From Actinocatenispora rupis (lineage in GTDB: Bacteria; Actinomycetota; Actinomycetes; Mycobacteriales; Micromonosporaceae), in contig NZ_BOMB01000009.1 of the NCBI RefSeq assembly GCF_016861975.1, positions 37,419 to 101,418 on the forward strand: a stretch of DNA of 64,000 nt, written 5' to 3'. The number at the start of each line of letters is the position of its first letter. Position 1 is the stretch's first letter. Positions 47,455-56,189 of this stretch are shown here, one piece after another. The translations under genes and the position numbers were made by a program. The notes under the pieces are model-generated. The model did not search any database. It had not been told where the DNA came from and worked only from the letters and a program-made list of their open reading frames with translations.

Positions 47455-48660
47455 TCAGGCGCAGCCGGGGAGCGGGGGCAGGTCGCTGACCCGTACGAGG
47501 GTCGGCGGGGCGCCGTCGTCGGTCTTCGACGCCGGTGCGTACCCGACGGCCAGCGCGTCACCGTCCGCCACCGTGTACCCGTAGCGCGGGGTGAGCTGCG
47601 CGTACGAGCCGGTGCGCAGGTCGGCGCCGAACTGCGCCGTGCCGTCGTCCCAGGTGACGAGGTCGCCGGCGACGCGTACCCACTGGAGGTTGCGGCCCTC
47701 GGCGACCCGCAGCGCGCGGACCGGCCGGGGCCAGGTCGGGCGCCACACCCACAGGCTGTGCACGTCGGCGTCGACCCAGGCGGCGGCGTCGCCGGTACCG
47801 GCGATGAAGGCGGGACCGCGGACGGCGGCGAGCGCGCCGGGCAGCGCGGCCGGCGTACCGGTCTCCATGGCCACGGCGTGCAGCGCGGTCAGCGCGTCCG
47901 GCTTCGGCGACTCCGGCCACACCAGGTCACCGCCGAAGAGGAACGGCGTGCCAGGATGCCCGGCGCGTACGACCTGGTCGTCGCCGGTGAGCAGGGTGTA
48001 CCGGTGCAGTTCGGTGGTGCCGTCGGGGCGGCCGGCGGTCCAGGCGGCGACACCGTCCGAGATCACCGGGTACAGCATCGGGCCGGGTGCCGGGTGGCCG
48101 GCGTCGTCGACCGCGTTGCGGGCCAGCATCCGGGGCGGGGCGGCGGTCGTGGAGTCCCAGGCGTACAGGGTCCAGGCGGCGAGGTCGGCGGGGTCGTGGC
48201 TGACCGAGAAGACCAGGTACCGGCCGTCGAAGCCGGCGCCGTACAGCTGGTCCTGGCCGGCCATCCGCAGCACGTCCTGCCGGCTGCCACCGCGCAGGAA
48301 CAGTACTGTGCGGGTGTCGCCGAGCCGGGAGTCGGCGACCGCCGTACTGCCGTCGTCGCCGACCGCGTGCACGGTCAGCGACTCGCCGGGGCGTACCGGG
48401 ATGCGGCCGGCGGTGAGGTGCTGCCGCCACGCGGCCGGCAGGGACACGGCGCAGAAGTCCGGCCCCGGTACTCCCGGCGTGGCGGTCGCGGACGGTGCCG
48501 CGGACGCGCTCGGCGACGGCGTACGCGAGGGTGAGACCTCGGGTGTCTGCCGTCCTTCGCTCTGCTGGCGGCCGACGACGGGACCGCAGCCGGCGGCGAG
48601 CAGCAGCGCCGCCGCCAGCGCGGTCACGCCGGCACGCCTACCAGACGTACCCACGGCCAC
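47455..48660 (-). CDS. lipoprotein with beta-propeller-like repeats
   Basis: A 401-aa lipoprotein of unknown function. Signal and lipobox: VTALAAALLLAAGCGPVVG. A Ser/Pro/Thr-rich linker (PSRTPSPSASAAPSATATPG) precedes about 320 residues of repeated W/G/D strands such as RYLVFSVSHDPADLAAWTLY and GDLVTWDDGTAQFGADLRTG, which suggest a propeller. FCAVSLPAAW and the final LPGCA give a possible disulfide. Its start overlaps the end of the C39-like peptidase gene by 23 bases, so the two are probably co-expressed and act together at the cell surface. Confidence 0.78.
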   Translation of the reverse strand: MAVGTSGRRAGVTALAAALLLAAGCGPVVGRQQSEGRQTPEVSPSRTPSPSASAAPSATATPGVPGPDFCAVSLPAAWRQHLTAGRIPVRPGESLTVHAVGDDGSTAVADSRLGDTRTVLFLRGGSRQDVLRMAGQDQLYGAGFDGRYLVFSVSHDPADLAAWTLYAWDSTTAAPPRMLARNAVDDAGHPAPGPMLYPVISDGVAAWTAGRPDGTTELHRYTLLTGDDQVVRAGHPGTPFLFGGDLVWPESPKPDALTALHAVAMETGTPAALPGALAAVRGPAFIAGTGDAAAWVDADVHSLWVWRPTWPRPVRALRVAEGRNLQWVRVAGDLVTWDDGTAQFGADLRTGSYAQLTPRYGYTVADGDALAVGYAPASKTDDGAPPTLVRVSDLPPLPGCA

Positions 48661-49471
48661 CGTTGATCGTCGTGATCGTGTCGGACGACATCGTCGAGTA
48701 CGCGGGCACGCCGGACGACCAGGAGATGCTGGACGCGCCGTGCACCGAGTCCTGGTACTGCGTGTACGCGCCGGACGACGAGTACCCGCGGATCGTGAAC
48801 CAGTGGAAGATCTCCTGGTTGCCGGGGTGCCCGACCAGGTGCGGCCCGCCGGGCGCCTCCCACGCGTCGCCGACCATGTCCCAGCCGTTGTCGATGTCGG
48901 TCACCAACCGCGTCCGGTACGCCGACTTCTCCTTCGCCGTCGGGTCGTACGACAGCCCGACCGGGTGGTACGTCGCGCCGGCCGAGTGCAGCTTGTACGT
49001 CAGCACGTCCGCCACCGGGTACCCGGTCTGGTACTGCTTCGGCACGTTGGCGTTGGTGCCGGACCAGTCGGTGCCGTCGGTGGTGGTGCGCAGCAGGTTC
49101 GCCGTACCGGTCTGGCTCAGCGACACGTGCCGTACCGCGAGCGCGCCGCTGACCGCCGCCGGCCCGCACCAGTACGAGGTGCGTTGCGCCTGCTGGGTAC
49201 CGGTCAGCGTGCGGGACGTGGCCTCGGGCCGGGCGGCGAGGTGCCGCCGCGCCGCCTCGGTACGCCGGTCGAGGTCGGCGCGCGCCGCCGCGCTCAGCGG
49301 TACGTGCGGGTCGGTGTCGTGCGCGGCCTTCCAGTGCGCGACGTCTTCGGTGGACCGGCTGACACCGGGATCCGTTGCGGCGACCGGCCCGGCGAGGGCG
49401 GGCGTGGACAGCGCGGTCGCCGCGACACCGGCGGCGAGCAGCGGTACGAGGGCGCGAAGGGTCCGGGACAC
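48638..49471 (-). CDS. secreted C39-like cysteine peptidase
   Basis: A 277-aa exported protein with signal peptide MSRTLRALVPLLAAGVAATA (ends STPALAGP). The catalytic domain (about residues 95-277) has the Cys in RTSYWCGPAAVSGAL, the His in GNQEIFHWFTIRGYSSSG and an Asp in YTQYQDSVHGAS, the Cys/His/Asp order of papain-like C39-type peptidases. A charged helical propeptide-like segment (KAAHDTDPHVPLSAAARADL) lies before it. Not linked to a bacteriocin transporter here. Overlaps the next lipoprotein gene. A palindrome CTAGACCT/AGGTCTAG about 85-100 bases upstream may be its operator. Confidence 0.83.
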   Translation of the reverse strand: MSRTLRALVPLLAAGVAATALSTPALAGPVAATDPGVSRSTEDVAHWKAAHDTDPHVPLSAAARADLDRRTEAARRHLAARPEATSRTLTGTQQAQRTSYWCGPAAVSGALAVRHVSLSQTGTANLLRTTTDGTDWSGTNANVPKQYQTGYPVADVLTYKLHSAGATYHPVGLSYDPTAKEKSAYRTRLVTDIDNGWDMVGDAWEAPGGPHLVGHPGNQEIFHWFTIRGYSSSGAYTQYQDSVHGASSISWSSGVPAYSTMSSDTITTINGGRGYVW

Positions 49472-49552
49472 GTGGCCTCCCCGGGAGTTCGTCCGGCGCG
49501 AACCGCACCGGAGGGGTAGATGGGGGCTCCGGCCCCCGCGTACGTCCCGACG

Positions 49553-49575
49553 CTAGACCTCAGGTCGAGGTCTAG
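49553..49575 (-). promoter_or_regulatory. palindrome upstream of the C39-like gene
   Basis: CTAGACCT (49553-49560) and AGGTCTAG (49568-49575) are perfect arms around CAGGTCG. A GGGGGC/GCCCCC hairpin lies between it and the gene (about 49523-49538). Confidence 0.5.
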
Positions 49576-49662
49576 ACCGGCTTTCCCGTCATTTCCCCCG
49601 TGCGACGTACTTCCCGAATGCCCCGCCGGACGGCCAGCGGCCAGTCCGGAACGCCCGCGCCC

Positions 49663-49730
49663 CAACGGATCCCGCGCCGCAACGGACCCCGCGCGGCAAC
49701 GGATCCCGCGCGGCAACGGACTCCGCGCCG
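49663..49730. repeat. 17-bp tandem repeat, four units
   Basis: Four consecutive units of CAACGGAYCCCGCGCSG (consensus), at 49663, 49680, 49697 and 49714, with one to three differences between units. Intergenic, between the C39-like gene promoter and the 3' end of the AraC gene. Confidence 0.85.
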
Positions 49731-49763
49731 CGAGGTGATCCGCGTGGCGGGGAACCCCCGCGC

Positions 49764-50549
49764 TCAGCGCTGCTGCTGTTCCCGGAACGCGCTGGGCGCC
49801 ACGCCCACCCGACGCGTGAACAGCCGGGTGAAGTACCCGGGGTCGTCGTAGCCGACGTGCCGGGCCACCGCGGCGACCGTCCGGTCGGTGCCGGCGAGCA
49901 GCTCCTTCGCCAGCGTCAACCGCACCCCCAGCAGGTACTCGCCGGGCCCGGTGCCGGCCGCGGCGCGGACCGCCCGGCGCAGCGCCGTCTCGGACAGCCC
50001 GAGCCGGCGGGCGTGTTCGGCGACCGGCCAGCGGCGGGTGGCGTCCCGGCGCAGCGCGGCCAGTACCGGGGAGCGGGTGGCACCGGTGGAGCGGCGCACG
50101 GTGACCAGCAGGTCGTGGACCGCGGCGGCGGCCGGCACGTCCGGCTCGTCGGCGCGTACCGCCTCGGCGAGGCGACCGAACGCGCGCCGTACCGGGGCCG
50201 GGTCGGGCAGCGGCGTCACCGGTTCCGCCGGCAGCCACCCCAGCTCCTCGTACGCCCCGGCCGCCGGTCCCTCGAACAGCAGCCAGTACTCCGACCAGCC
50301 GCCGGCGTCCGGCCGGTAGCTGTGCCGTACGCCGGGGCGGAGCCAGAAGACGACCGGTGCGACGAGCGCGTGCCGGGCGTCCTGGACCAGTTCGCCGCGA
50401 CCGGCGGCGAGCAGTACGGCGGCGTGGCAGCTGAGGACGCGGTCCCGGCAGGGCGGCCCGGTGCCGCGCTGCGCACCCGCGCCCAGGCACACCAGCCCGA
50501 GCCGCCGGTGCGCCGGCCCGGGCGTCAGGTAGCGCGCCCACCCCTCCAC
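49764..50549 (-). CDS. AraC-family regulator (pair 2)
   Basis: A 261-aa regulator. Sensor part: HRRLGLVCLGAGAQRGTGPP, ALVAPVVFWLRPGVRHSYRP and SEYWLLFEGPAAGAYEELGW, a cupin typical of sugar-responsive AraC proteins. DNA-binding part: VAEHARRLGLSETALRRAVR and TGPGEYLLGVRLTLAKELLA, then VAAVARHVGYDDPGYFTRLF. GTG 50549 is the first plausible start; upstream frame is the shadow of other genes. Divergent from a PhyH gene 72 bases away, mirroring the pair at 35252-36991. Confidence 0.87.
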   Translation of the reverse strand: MEGWARYLTPGPAHRRLGLVCLGAGAQRGTGPPCRDRVLSCHAAVLLAAGRGELVQDARHALVAPVVFWLRPGVRHSYRPDAGGWSEYWLLFEGPAAGAYEELGWLPAEPVTPLPDPAPVRRAFGRLAEAVRADEPDVPAAAAVHDLLVTVRRSTGATRSPVLAALRRDATRRWPVAEHARRLGLSETALRRAVRAAAGTGPGEYLLGVRLTLAKELLAGTDRTVAAVARHVGYDDPGYFTRLFTRRVGVAPSAFREQQQR

Positions 50550-50621
50550 GGCTGCCGATCGTCCCAGTACCGGGGCGTGGAGTCCATGGCGGCCACCCGG
50601 CCGGGTGCCGACGCTGGAGGC

Positions 50622-51494
50622 ATGCTGACCTCGAACGGGTACGTGCTGTCCGCCGCGCCGGACCGGCTCGGCGAGCTGGCCCCCGTACCCGACCGCGAAC
50701 GGCACGACCGGGACGCGCTGTGGGCGCGGCTGCGCGCCGAGGGCCACCTGTACCTGCCGGGCGCGCTCGACGCCGACGACGTCCGGGCCTTCCGCCGCTG
50801 GTACTTCGACGCGCTCGCCGGCACCGGGCTCGTCGTCCCGGGCTCCGACGGTACGGCCGCGGACGGGCCGGTCGACGCGGCGGCGCTGCGCCACCGACTC
50901 TTCCGGTACGTGGTGCCGAGCCTGGCGTACCAACGGTTCTGCACGCAGCCGGCGGTCCGGGACTGGTACGCGTGGTTCCTCGGCGGGGAGACGTTCCTGC
51001 ACCGGCGGAAGATCCTGCGGCACACCCGCCCCGGCGAGCGCGGCGTCGGCACGACCACCCAGGCCCACTACGACCTCGTGTACCTGCGGGAGGGCACGGA
51101 CCGGGTGCTCAGCTCGTGGATCCCGCTCGGCGACTGCCCGGTGTCCCTCGGCGGCCTCGTGTACCTGGAACGCAGCCACCTCCGGGTACTCGCCGAGGAG
51201 GCGGCCGGCACGCTGTCCGCGCCGTTCACCCTGCGGCGTGGCGGGCGCCGGCCGGCCGCGGGCATCACCGCCGACCTGCCGGCGCTGGCCGACGAGTACC
51301 GGGGGAGGTGGTTGGTGGCGGACTACGCGGCGGGCGACATGGTGGTGCACTCGGCGCACGTCATCCACGCGTCGCTGGACAACGTGGACACCGCGGGCCG
51401 GATGCGGCTGTCCACCGACATTCGGTACCAGCGCGCGGACGAGCCGATCGACTGGCGGTGGCAGCGGCACTGGCACGACGGCGACGGGCTCTGA
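50622..51494 (+). CDS. phytanoyl-CoA dioxygenase (PhyH) family protein (pair 2)
   Basis: A 290-aa Fe(II)/2-oxoglutarate oxygenase. Iron ligands: GTTTQAHYDLVYLREGTDRV (HxD) and MVVHSAHVIHASLDNVDTAG (distal His), with RMRLSTDIRYQ supplying the Arg for 2-oxoglutarate. LYLPGALDADDVRAFRRWYF is the family N-terminus. The substrate is unknown; the next gene, an acetyl esterase, and the AraC partner suggest a plant- or sugar-derived compound (inference). GGAGG lies only one base before the ATG, so the exact start is uncertain. Confidence 0.88.
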   Translation: MLTSNGYVLSAAPDRLGELAPVPDRERHDRDALWARLRAEGHLYLPGALDADDVRAFRRWYFDALAGTGLVVPGSDGTAADGPVDAAALRHRLFRYVVPSLAYQRFCTQPAVRDWYAWFLGGETFLHRRKILRHTRPGERGVGTTTQAHYDLVYLREGTDRVLSSWIPLGDCPVSLGGLVYLERSHLRVLAEEAAGTLSAPFTLRRGGRRPAAGITADLPALADEYRGRWLVADYAAGDMVVHSAHVIHASLDNVDTAGRMRLSTDIRYQRADEPIDWRWQRHWHDGDGL

Positions 51495-51629
51495 TTTAGT
51501 GACATCCGCGTGGGCCGGCCGATCGGCGACCCCGCGCGGGACACGCCCGGTGCACAGCGCGGTGCGGCGGCGGGCCCGCCTCTCCACAGGGGGATGACGT
51601 CCGTCCCCGGCACCGAAAGGTTGTGGCAC

Positions 51630-52601
51630 ATGCTGGTCGACTGGCCACTGGACAGGCTCCGGGAGTACCGGCCGGAGCGGACCGAGCCGGCGGACTTCGC
51701 CGAGTTCTGGAGCGGCACGCTGAAGCAGGCCCGCGCGAAGGCCACCCCGGCCGTCTTCGAGCCGTACGACGCGGCCCTCGCCACGGTCGACGTGTTCGAC
51801 GTGACGTTCTCCGGGTTCGACGGGCAGCCGGTGCGTGGCTGGTTCCTGCTGCCGAGGCACACCGAGGGCCCGTTGCCGTGCGTCGTCGAGTACATCGGGT
51901 ACAACGGCGGGCGGGGGCTGCCGCACGAGTGGCTGGCGTGGTCCGCCGCCGGGTACGCGCACCTGGTGATGGACACCCGCGGCCAGGGCTCGAACGGCTC
52001 GACCGTCGGCGCCACGCCCGATCCGGACGCGACCGGCCTGCCGAACACGCCGGGCTTCATGACCCGCGGCATCACCGACCCGGAGCACTACTACTACCGC
52101 CGGGTCTTCACCGACGCGGTACGCGCGGTCGACGTGGCGCGCGAGCATCCGCGGGTCGACCCGGCCCGGGTGATCGTGACGGGTGGCAGCCAGGGCGGCG
52201 GCATCACGCTCGCGGTGTCCGGCCTCGCCGACGACCTGTACGGGGTCATGCCGGACGTGCCGTTCCTGTGCCAGTACCGGCGCGCCACGGAGATCACGGA
52301 CGAGAACCCGTACCACGAGATCACGCAGTACTGCCGGACCCACCGGGACGAGGTGGAGCAGGTGTTCGCGTCGCTGGCGTACTTCGACGGCGTGAACTTC
52401 GCGGCGCACGCGACGGCGCCGGCGCTGTTCTCGGTGGGCCTGATGGACCCGATCTGCCCGCCGTCGACGGTGTACGCGGCGTACAACCACTACGCGGGGG
52501 AGAAGGACATCCGGGTGTGGGCGTACAACGAGCACGAGGGTGGCGCGGGCTTCCAGCGCGCCGAGCAGCTCCGGTACGTGCGGGATCTGTTGCGGCCCTG
52601 A
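51630..52601 (+). CDS. acetyl xylan esterase/cephalosporin-C deacetylase family (AXE1)
   Basis: A 323-aa cytoplasmic deacetylase of carbohydrate-esterase family 7 type. MLVDWPLDRLREYRPERTEP matches the family N-terminus; VEYIGYNGGRGLPHEWLAWS precedes the core; VIVTGGSQGGGITLAVSGLA carries the Ser; GLMDPICPPSTVYAAYNHYA the Asp and YNEHEGGAGFQ the His. GAAAGG lies 9 bases before ATG 51630. It probably removes acetyl groups from imported oligosaccharides, in line with the AraC/PhyH neighbours. Confidence 0.9.
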   Translation: MLVDWPLDRLREYRPERTEPADFAEFWSGTLKQARAKATPAVFEPYDAALATVDVFDVTFSGFDGQPVRGWFLLPRHTEGPLPCVVEYIGYNGGRGLPHEWLAWSAAGYAHLVMDTRGQGSNGSTVGATPDPDATGLPNTPGFMTRGITDPEHYYYRRVFTDAVRAVDVAREHPRVDPARVIVTGGSQGGGITLAVSGLADDLYGVMPDVPFLCQYRRATEITDENPYHEITQYCRTHRDEVEQVFASLAYFDGVNFAAHATAPALFSVGLMDPICPPSTVYAAYNHYAGEKDIRVWAYNEHEGGAGFQRAEQLRYVRDLLRP

Positions 52602-52657
52602 TTGACTGATTTTCGCCGGGCATCGACAATATCCTTCCTGTCCCAGGAGGTGGGTCG

Positions 52658-53875
52658 ATGCCCGGTTCGCGTGTGCTCTCCCTGGTCCTGCTCGTCACCG
52701 CACTCTCGCTCGCCGTACCCGGTCCCGCGTCGGCCGCCGCGGCGTTTCCCCGGATCGACGCGTCCGGCTTCCAACTCGTCCAGGGCACCACCTTCGCCAC
52801 GTACGGCGACCGGGTGGCGCACCTGGAGTCCGGCCACCCGCAACTCGCCGCGCACCCGCTCACCGACGTACTCGCGAGCGTCAACTACCCGACCCGCGCG
52901 CTCTGCCACGACACGTACCTGAACGCGTCGCTGAGCCCGGCCGGCTTCTGCTGGCAGTCCGGCGCCGACGACACCGACAACACGTGGATCCCGCAGGGGC
53001 TCACCGGATCCGACGACTCGACCGCGCCCGGCGTCGGCGGTCGCCGCGTCGTCGCCGTCGACTGGCACTACGGCACCCCGCCCAACGGCACCGACGTGGA
53101 CGCGAACAAGTACGTGCGGGTGTCGTTCGTGGACACCTCGAACGGCACGTACCGGCACGCGCTGCTCGTGGAGCCCACGTCGGACGACGACTTCGCCGCG
53201 GTCGCCAGCCACGGCGACGGCCTGGTGTGGAGCGGGCACCGGCTGTTCCTGGTGTCCAGCACGGTGATCCGGGTCTTCGACCTGAACCACTTCTGGGCCA
53301 TGGACGCCAGCTCCGCCACCGTCGGCCTCGGCACCGACGGCAGGTACCACGCGCGTTACCACGCGTGGGCGCTGCCGATGGTCGGCTCCTACTGGTACGC
53401 CGGCGGCGGCTGCGCCGTGCAGACCGGTGTGAAGCCGTGCTTCTCCAGCGTCGCGCTCGACCACTCGGACGGTTCGCTGGTGTCCGTCGAGTACGTGGCC
53501 GGCCAGTCCGGCGGCCGCGTCGTACGGTGGCCGGTCGACGCCTCCACCGGGCTGCTCGCCACCGACGGCGTCGGCGACGTGCACGCCACCGAGGCGTTCT
53601 CCTCGCCCGTCTGGGCGATGCAGGGCGCCACCGCGTACGGCGGGTACTTCGTCATCGCGGGCACCTGCCCGGAGTTCGCGGGGCAGGCCGGCGACCATCC
53701 GAGCTGCCTGCACGGCGGCGTCGGCGGCGTCTCCACGTCGAGCCTCACCGAGGCGCCCGTCAACACCCAGAACCTCGCGTACTGGCCGGACACCGGCGCG
53801 CTGTGGCTCGTCAACGAACAGCTCCGCGAACGGGTCGTGGTGCACGTGCCGTGGCACACGTTGACCGGGCGGTGA
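52658..53875 (+). CDS. secreted protein of unknown function, 405 aa
   Basis: Exported, with signal peptide MPGSRVLSLVLLVTALSLAV (ends GPASAAAA) and an AGGAGG site. The mature protein has recurring strand motifs such as HGDGLVWSGHRLFLVSSTVI, WAMQGATAYGGYFVIAGTCP and NTQNLAYWPDTGALWLVNEQ, consistent with a beta-propeller. Cys residues (ALCHDTY, FCWQS, GGCAVQ, KPCFSS, TCPEF, SCLHGG) come in pairs that may form disulfides. No catalytic signature is recognised. It lies 56 bases after the AXE1 gene and 19 bases before the S9 peptidase. Confidence 0.78.
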   Translation: MPGSRVLSLVLLVTALSLAVPGPASAAAAFPRIDASGFQLVQGTTFATYGDRVAHLESGHPQLAAHPLTDVLASVNYPTRALCHDTYLNASLSPAGFCWQSGADDTDNTWIPQGLTGSDDSTAPGVGGRRVVAVDWHYGTPPNGTDVDANKYVRVSFVDTSNGTYRHALLVEPTSDDDFAAVASHGDGLVWSGHRLFLVSSTVIRVFDLNHFWAMDASSATVGLGTDGRYHARYHAWALPMVGSYWYAGGGCAVQTGVKPCFSSVALDHSDGSLVSVEYVAGQSGGRVVRWPVDASTGLLATDGVGDVHATEAFSSPVWAMQGATAYGGYFVIAGTCPEFAGQAGDHPSCLHGGVGGVSTSSLTEAPVNTQNLAYWPDTGALWLVNEQLRERVVVHVPWHTLTGR

Positions 53876-53894
53876 TCCCTGGCAGGGTGAACCC

Positions 53895-55991
53895 ATGACT
53901 GACGACGCGCCGCGGCCGGCGGCCGCACTGCCGGACTTCCTGCCCGAGTACGCCGCGACCGGCCGGTTCCGGTACGGGCAGCCGAGGAACGTCACGGTCG
54001 CGCCGGACGGCACCCGGGTGCTGTTCCTGCGCGCGGCCGGCGGTACCGACCGGACGACGTCGCTGTGGCGGCTGGACGTGGCGACGGGCGTGGAGACGCT
54101 CGTCGCGGACGGCGGCGCGCTGTCCGGCGGCGAGCTGTCCGCGGCCGAACGCGCGCTGCGGGAACGGACCCGCGAGTCCGCCGCCGGCATCGTCTCGTAC
54201 GCCACGGACGCCGATGCGCGGCGCGTCGTGTTCACCGTGGACGGTCGACTGTGGACGGTCGCGGACGGTGCGCCGGTTTCCTTGCCCGCCACCGGATCCG
54301 TCCTCGACCCGCGGCTCGACCCGGCCGGCCGCACCGTGGCGTACGTGGCGGACCGCGCGGTCCGGCTCGTCGACGTGGACGGCGGGCACGACCGCGCCCT
54401 GGCGGTGGCCGAGGACGACGCCGTGACGTACGGACTGCCCGACCACGTGGCGGGCGAGTCGATGCACCGGCACCGCGGCCACTGGTGGTCGCCGGACGGC
54501 ACCCGGCTGCTCGTCGCCCGGGTCGACGAGTCCCCCGTCACCCGGTGGTACCTGGCGGATCCGGCCGATCCGACCGCCGAGCCGCGTGCCGTCCGCTACC
54601 CCGCCGCCGGCACCCCCAACGCCGTCACCACCCTCTGGCTGTACGACGTGGCCGACGGTTCCCGTACCGAGGTGGTGTGGGACCGCGGGTACGAGTACCT
54701 GGCGGAGGTGCACTGGTCGGACTCGGCGCTCCTGCTGCTGGTGCAGAACCGTTCCCAGCGCGACGTACGGGTGCTGGCGGTCGACACCGCGACCGGCGCC
54801 ACGAGCACGGTGCACGCCGACCACGACGACGCGTGGTGGGAGCTGGTCCCCGGGCTGCCCGCGACGACCGCGTCCGGCGAGCTGGTGTGGTCGACCGACG
54901 ACGCCGCGACCGACACCCGGCGGCTGGTCGTGGCCGGCGAGCCGGTCACCCCGCCCGGCCTGCAACTGCGCGAGGTGACCGCGGTGGACGGCGACGCGGT
55001 CGTGTTCCTCGCCAGCGACGAACCCACCGAACAGCACGTGTGGCGCTGGCGGCCGGACACCGGCGCGGTCCGGGTGTCCACCGGGCCCGGCGTACACGCG
55101 GCGGCGGTCGGCGGTGGCACCACCGTCCTGCTCTCCCGGTCGCTGGCGTACCAGGGGGTCCGGGTCACGGTCGCCGGCACCGACACCGCGATCGCCTCGA
55201 CCGCCGCCGTTCCGTCCCTGACACCCCGGGTGCGGATCCACTCCCTCGGCGAGCGGGAGCTGCGCACCGCCGTCCTGCTCCCCTCCTGGTACGACCGCGC
55301 GTCGGGCGGCCCGCTCCCCGTCCTGCTCGACCCGTACGGCGGGCCGCACGGTCAGGTCGCCGTGCACGCCACCGCCCCGTACCTGCTGTCCCAGTGGTTC
55401 GCCGAGCAGGGGTACGCGGTGCTCGTCGCCGACGGCCGCGGTACGCCGGGGCGCGGGCCCCGCTGGGAACACTCGATCCGCGGCGACAAGCTCACGTACG
55501 CGCTGGCCGACCAGGTCGACGCGCTGCACGCCGCGGCCGCCGAGTACCCGGAGCTGGACCTCGGCCGGGTCGGCATCCGCGGCTGGTCGTACGGCGGCTA
55601 CCTGTCGGCCGCCGCCGTCCTGCGCCGCCCGGACGTCTTCCACGTCGCCGTCGCCGGCGCCCCCGTCACCGACCCCCTCCTGTACGACACGCACTGGCAG
55701 GAGCGCTACCTCGGCGACCCGGCCGAGGATCCCGAGGCGTACCGGCGGAGCTCGCTGATCCCGGACGCGCCGAAGCTGACCCGGCCGCTGCTGCTGGTGC
55801 ACGGCATGGTCGACGACAACGTGGTGGTCGCGCACACGCTGCGGCTGTCCGGCGCGCTGCTCGCCGCCGGCCGCCCGCACGCCGTACTGCCGCTCACCGG
55901 CGTCACCCACATGTCCGGTACGGCGACCGCGCACCTGCCGCTGGTGGAGCTGGACTTCCTCGACCGCGCCCTGCGCCCGTCCCGCCCCTGA
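53895..55991 (+). CDS. S9 family peptidase, dipeptidyl-peptidase IV-like
   Basis: A 698-aa serine peptidase with an N-terminal DPPIV-type beta-propeller (about residues 40-430) and a C-terminal alpha/beta hydrolase. The Ser is in GIRGWSYGGYLSAAAVLRRP (GWSYGG is the DPPIV motif), the Asp in HGMVDDNVVVAHT and the His in TGVTHMSG. YHETxxDPYGGPH-like LLDPYGGPHGQVAVHA and LVADGRGTPGRGPRWEHSIR are also typical. There is no signal peptide, so it is probably cytoplasmic and degrades Xaa-Pro peptides. Ends before a tandem repeat and a terminator shared with the convergent sigma gene. Confidence 0.93.
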   Translation: MTDDAPRPAAALPDFLPEYAATGRFRYGQPRNVTVAPDGTRVLFLRAAGGTDRTTSLWRLDVATGVETLVADGGALSGGELSAAERALRERTRESAAGIVSYATDADARRVVFTVDGRLWTVADGAPVSLPATGSVLDPRLDPAGRTVAYVADRAVRLVDVDGGHDRALAVAEDDAVTYGLPDHVAGESMHRHRGHWWSPDGTRLLVARVDESPVTRWYLADPADPTAEPRAVRYPAAGTPNAVTTLWLYDVADGSRTEVVWDRGYEYLAEVHWSDSALLLLVQNRSQRDVRVLAVDTATGATSTVHADHDDAWWELVPGLPATTASGELVWSTDDAATDTRRLVVAGEPVTPPGLQLREVTAVDGDAVVFLASDEPTEQHVWRWRPDTGAVRVSTGPGVHAAAVGGGTTVLLSRSLAYQGVRVTVAGTDTAIASTAAVPSLTPRVRIHSLGERELRTAVLLPSWYDRASGGPLPVLLDPYGGPHGQVAVHATAPYLLSQWFAEQGYAVLVADGRGTPGRGPRWEHSIRGDKLTYALADQVDALHAAAAEYPELDLGRVGIRGWSYGGYLSAAAVLRRPDVFHVAVAGAPVTDPLLYDTHWQERYLGDPAEDPEAYRRSSLIPDAPKLTRPLLLVHGMVDDNVVVAHTLRLSGALLAAGRPHAVLPLTGVTHMSGTATAHLPLVELDFLDRALRPSRP

Positions 55992-56004
55992 CCCCGCGTC
56001 CGGG

Positions 56005-56084
56005 CGCCACCAGAACGCCGCGCCACCAGAACGCCGCGCCACCAGAACGCCGCGCCACCAAAACGCGGCGCCGCCAGAACGCCG
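56005..56084. repeat. 16-bp tandem repeat, five units
   Basis: Units of CGCCACCAGAACGCCG at 56005, 56021 and 56037 are identical; 56053 has three differences and 56069 one. A partial unit runs to about 56096. It lies between convergent genes. Confidence 0.85.
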
Positions 56085-56118
56085 CGCCACCAACGGAATC
56101 CGCGTCCCCGACGGCAGC

Positions 56119-56150
56119 GGGCACCGCCGCGACCCACCGCGGCGGTGCCC
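56119..56150. terminator. bidirectional terminator
   Basis: GGGCACCGCCGCG (56119-56131) pairs perfectly with CGCGGCGGTGCCC (56138-56150), 6-base loop, between the convergent S9 peptidase and sigma factor genes. Confidence 0.85.
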
Positions 56151-56189
56151 CTCGTACGTCGCCGACCGCCCGCCCCCGGGCCTACCGGC

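Noticed and set aside
49663..56096. CRISPR-like arrays
   Set aside because: The 16- and 17-bp repeats are contiguous tandem units without spacers, and no cas genes occur.
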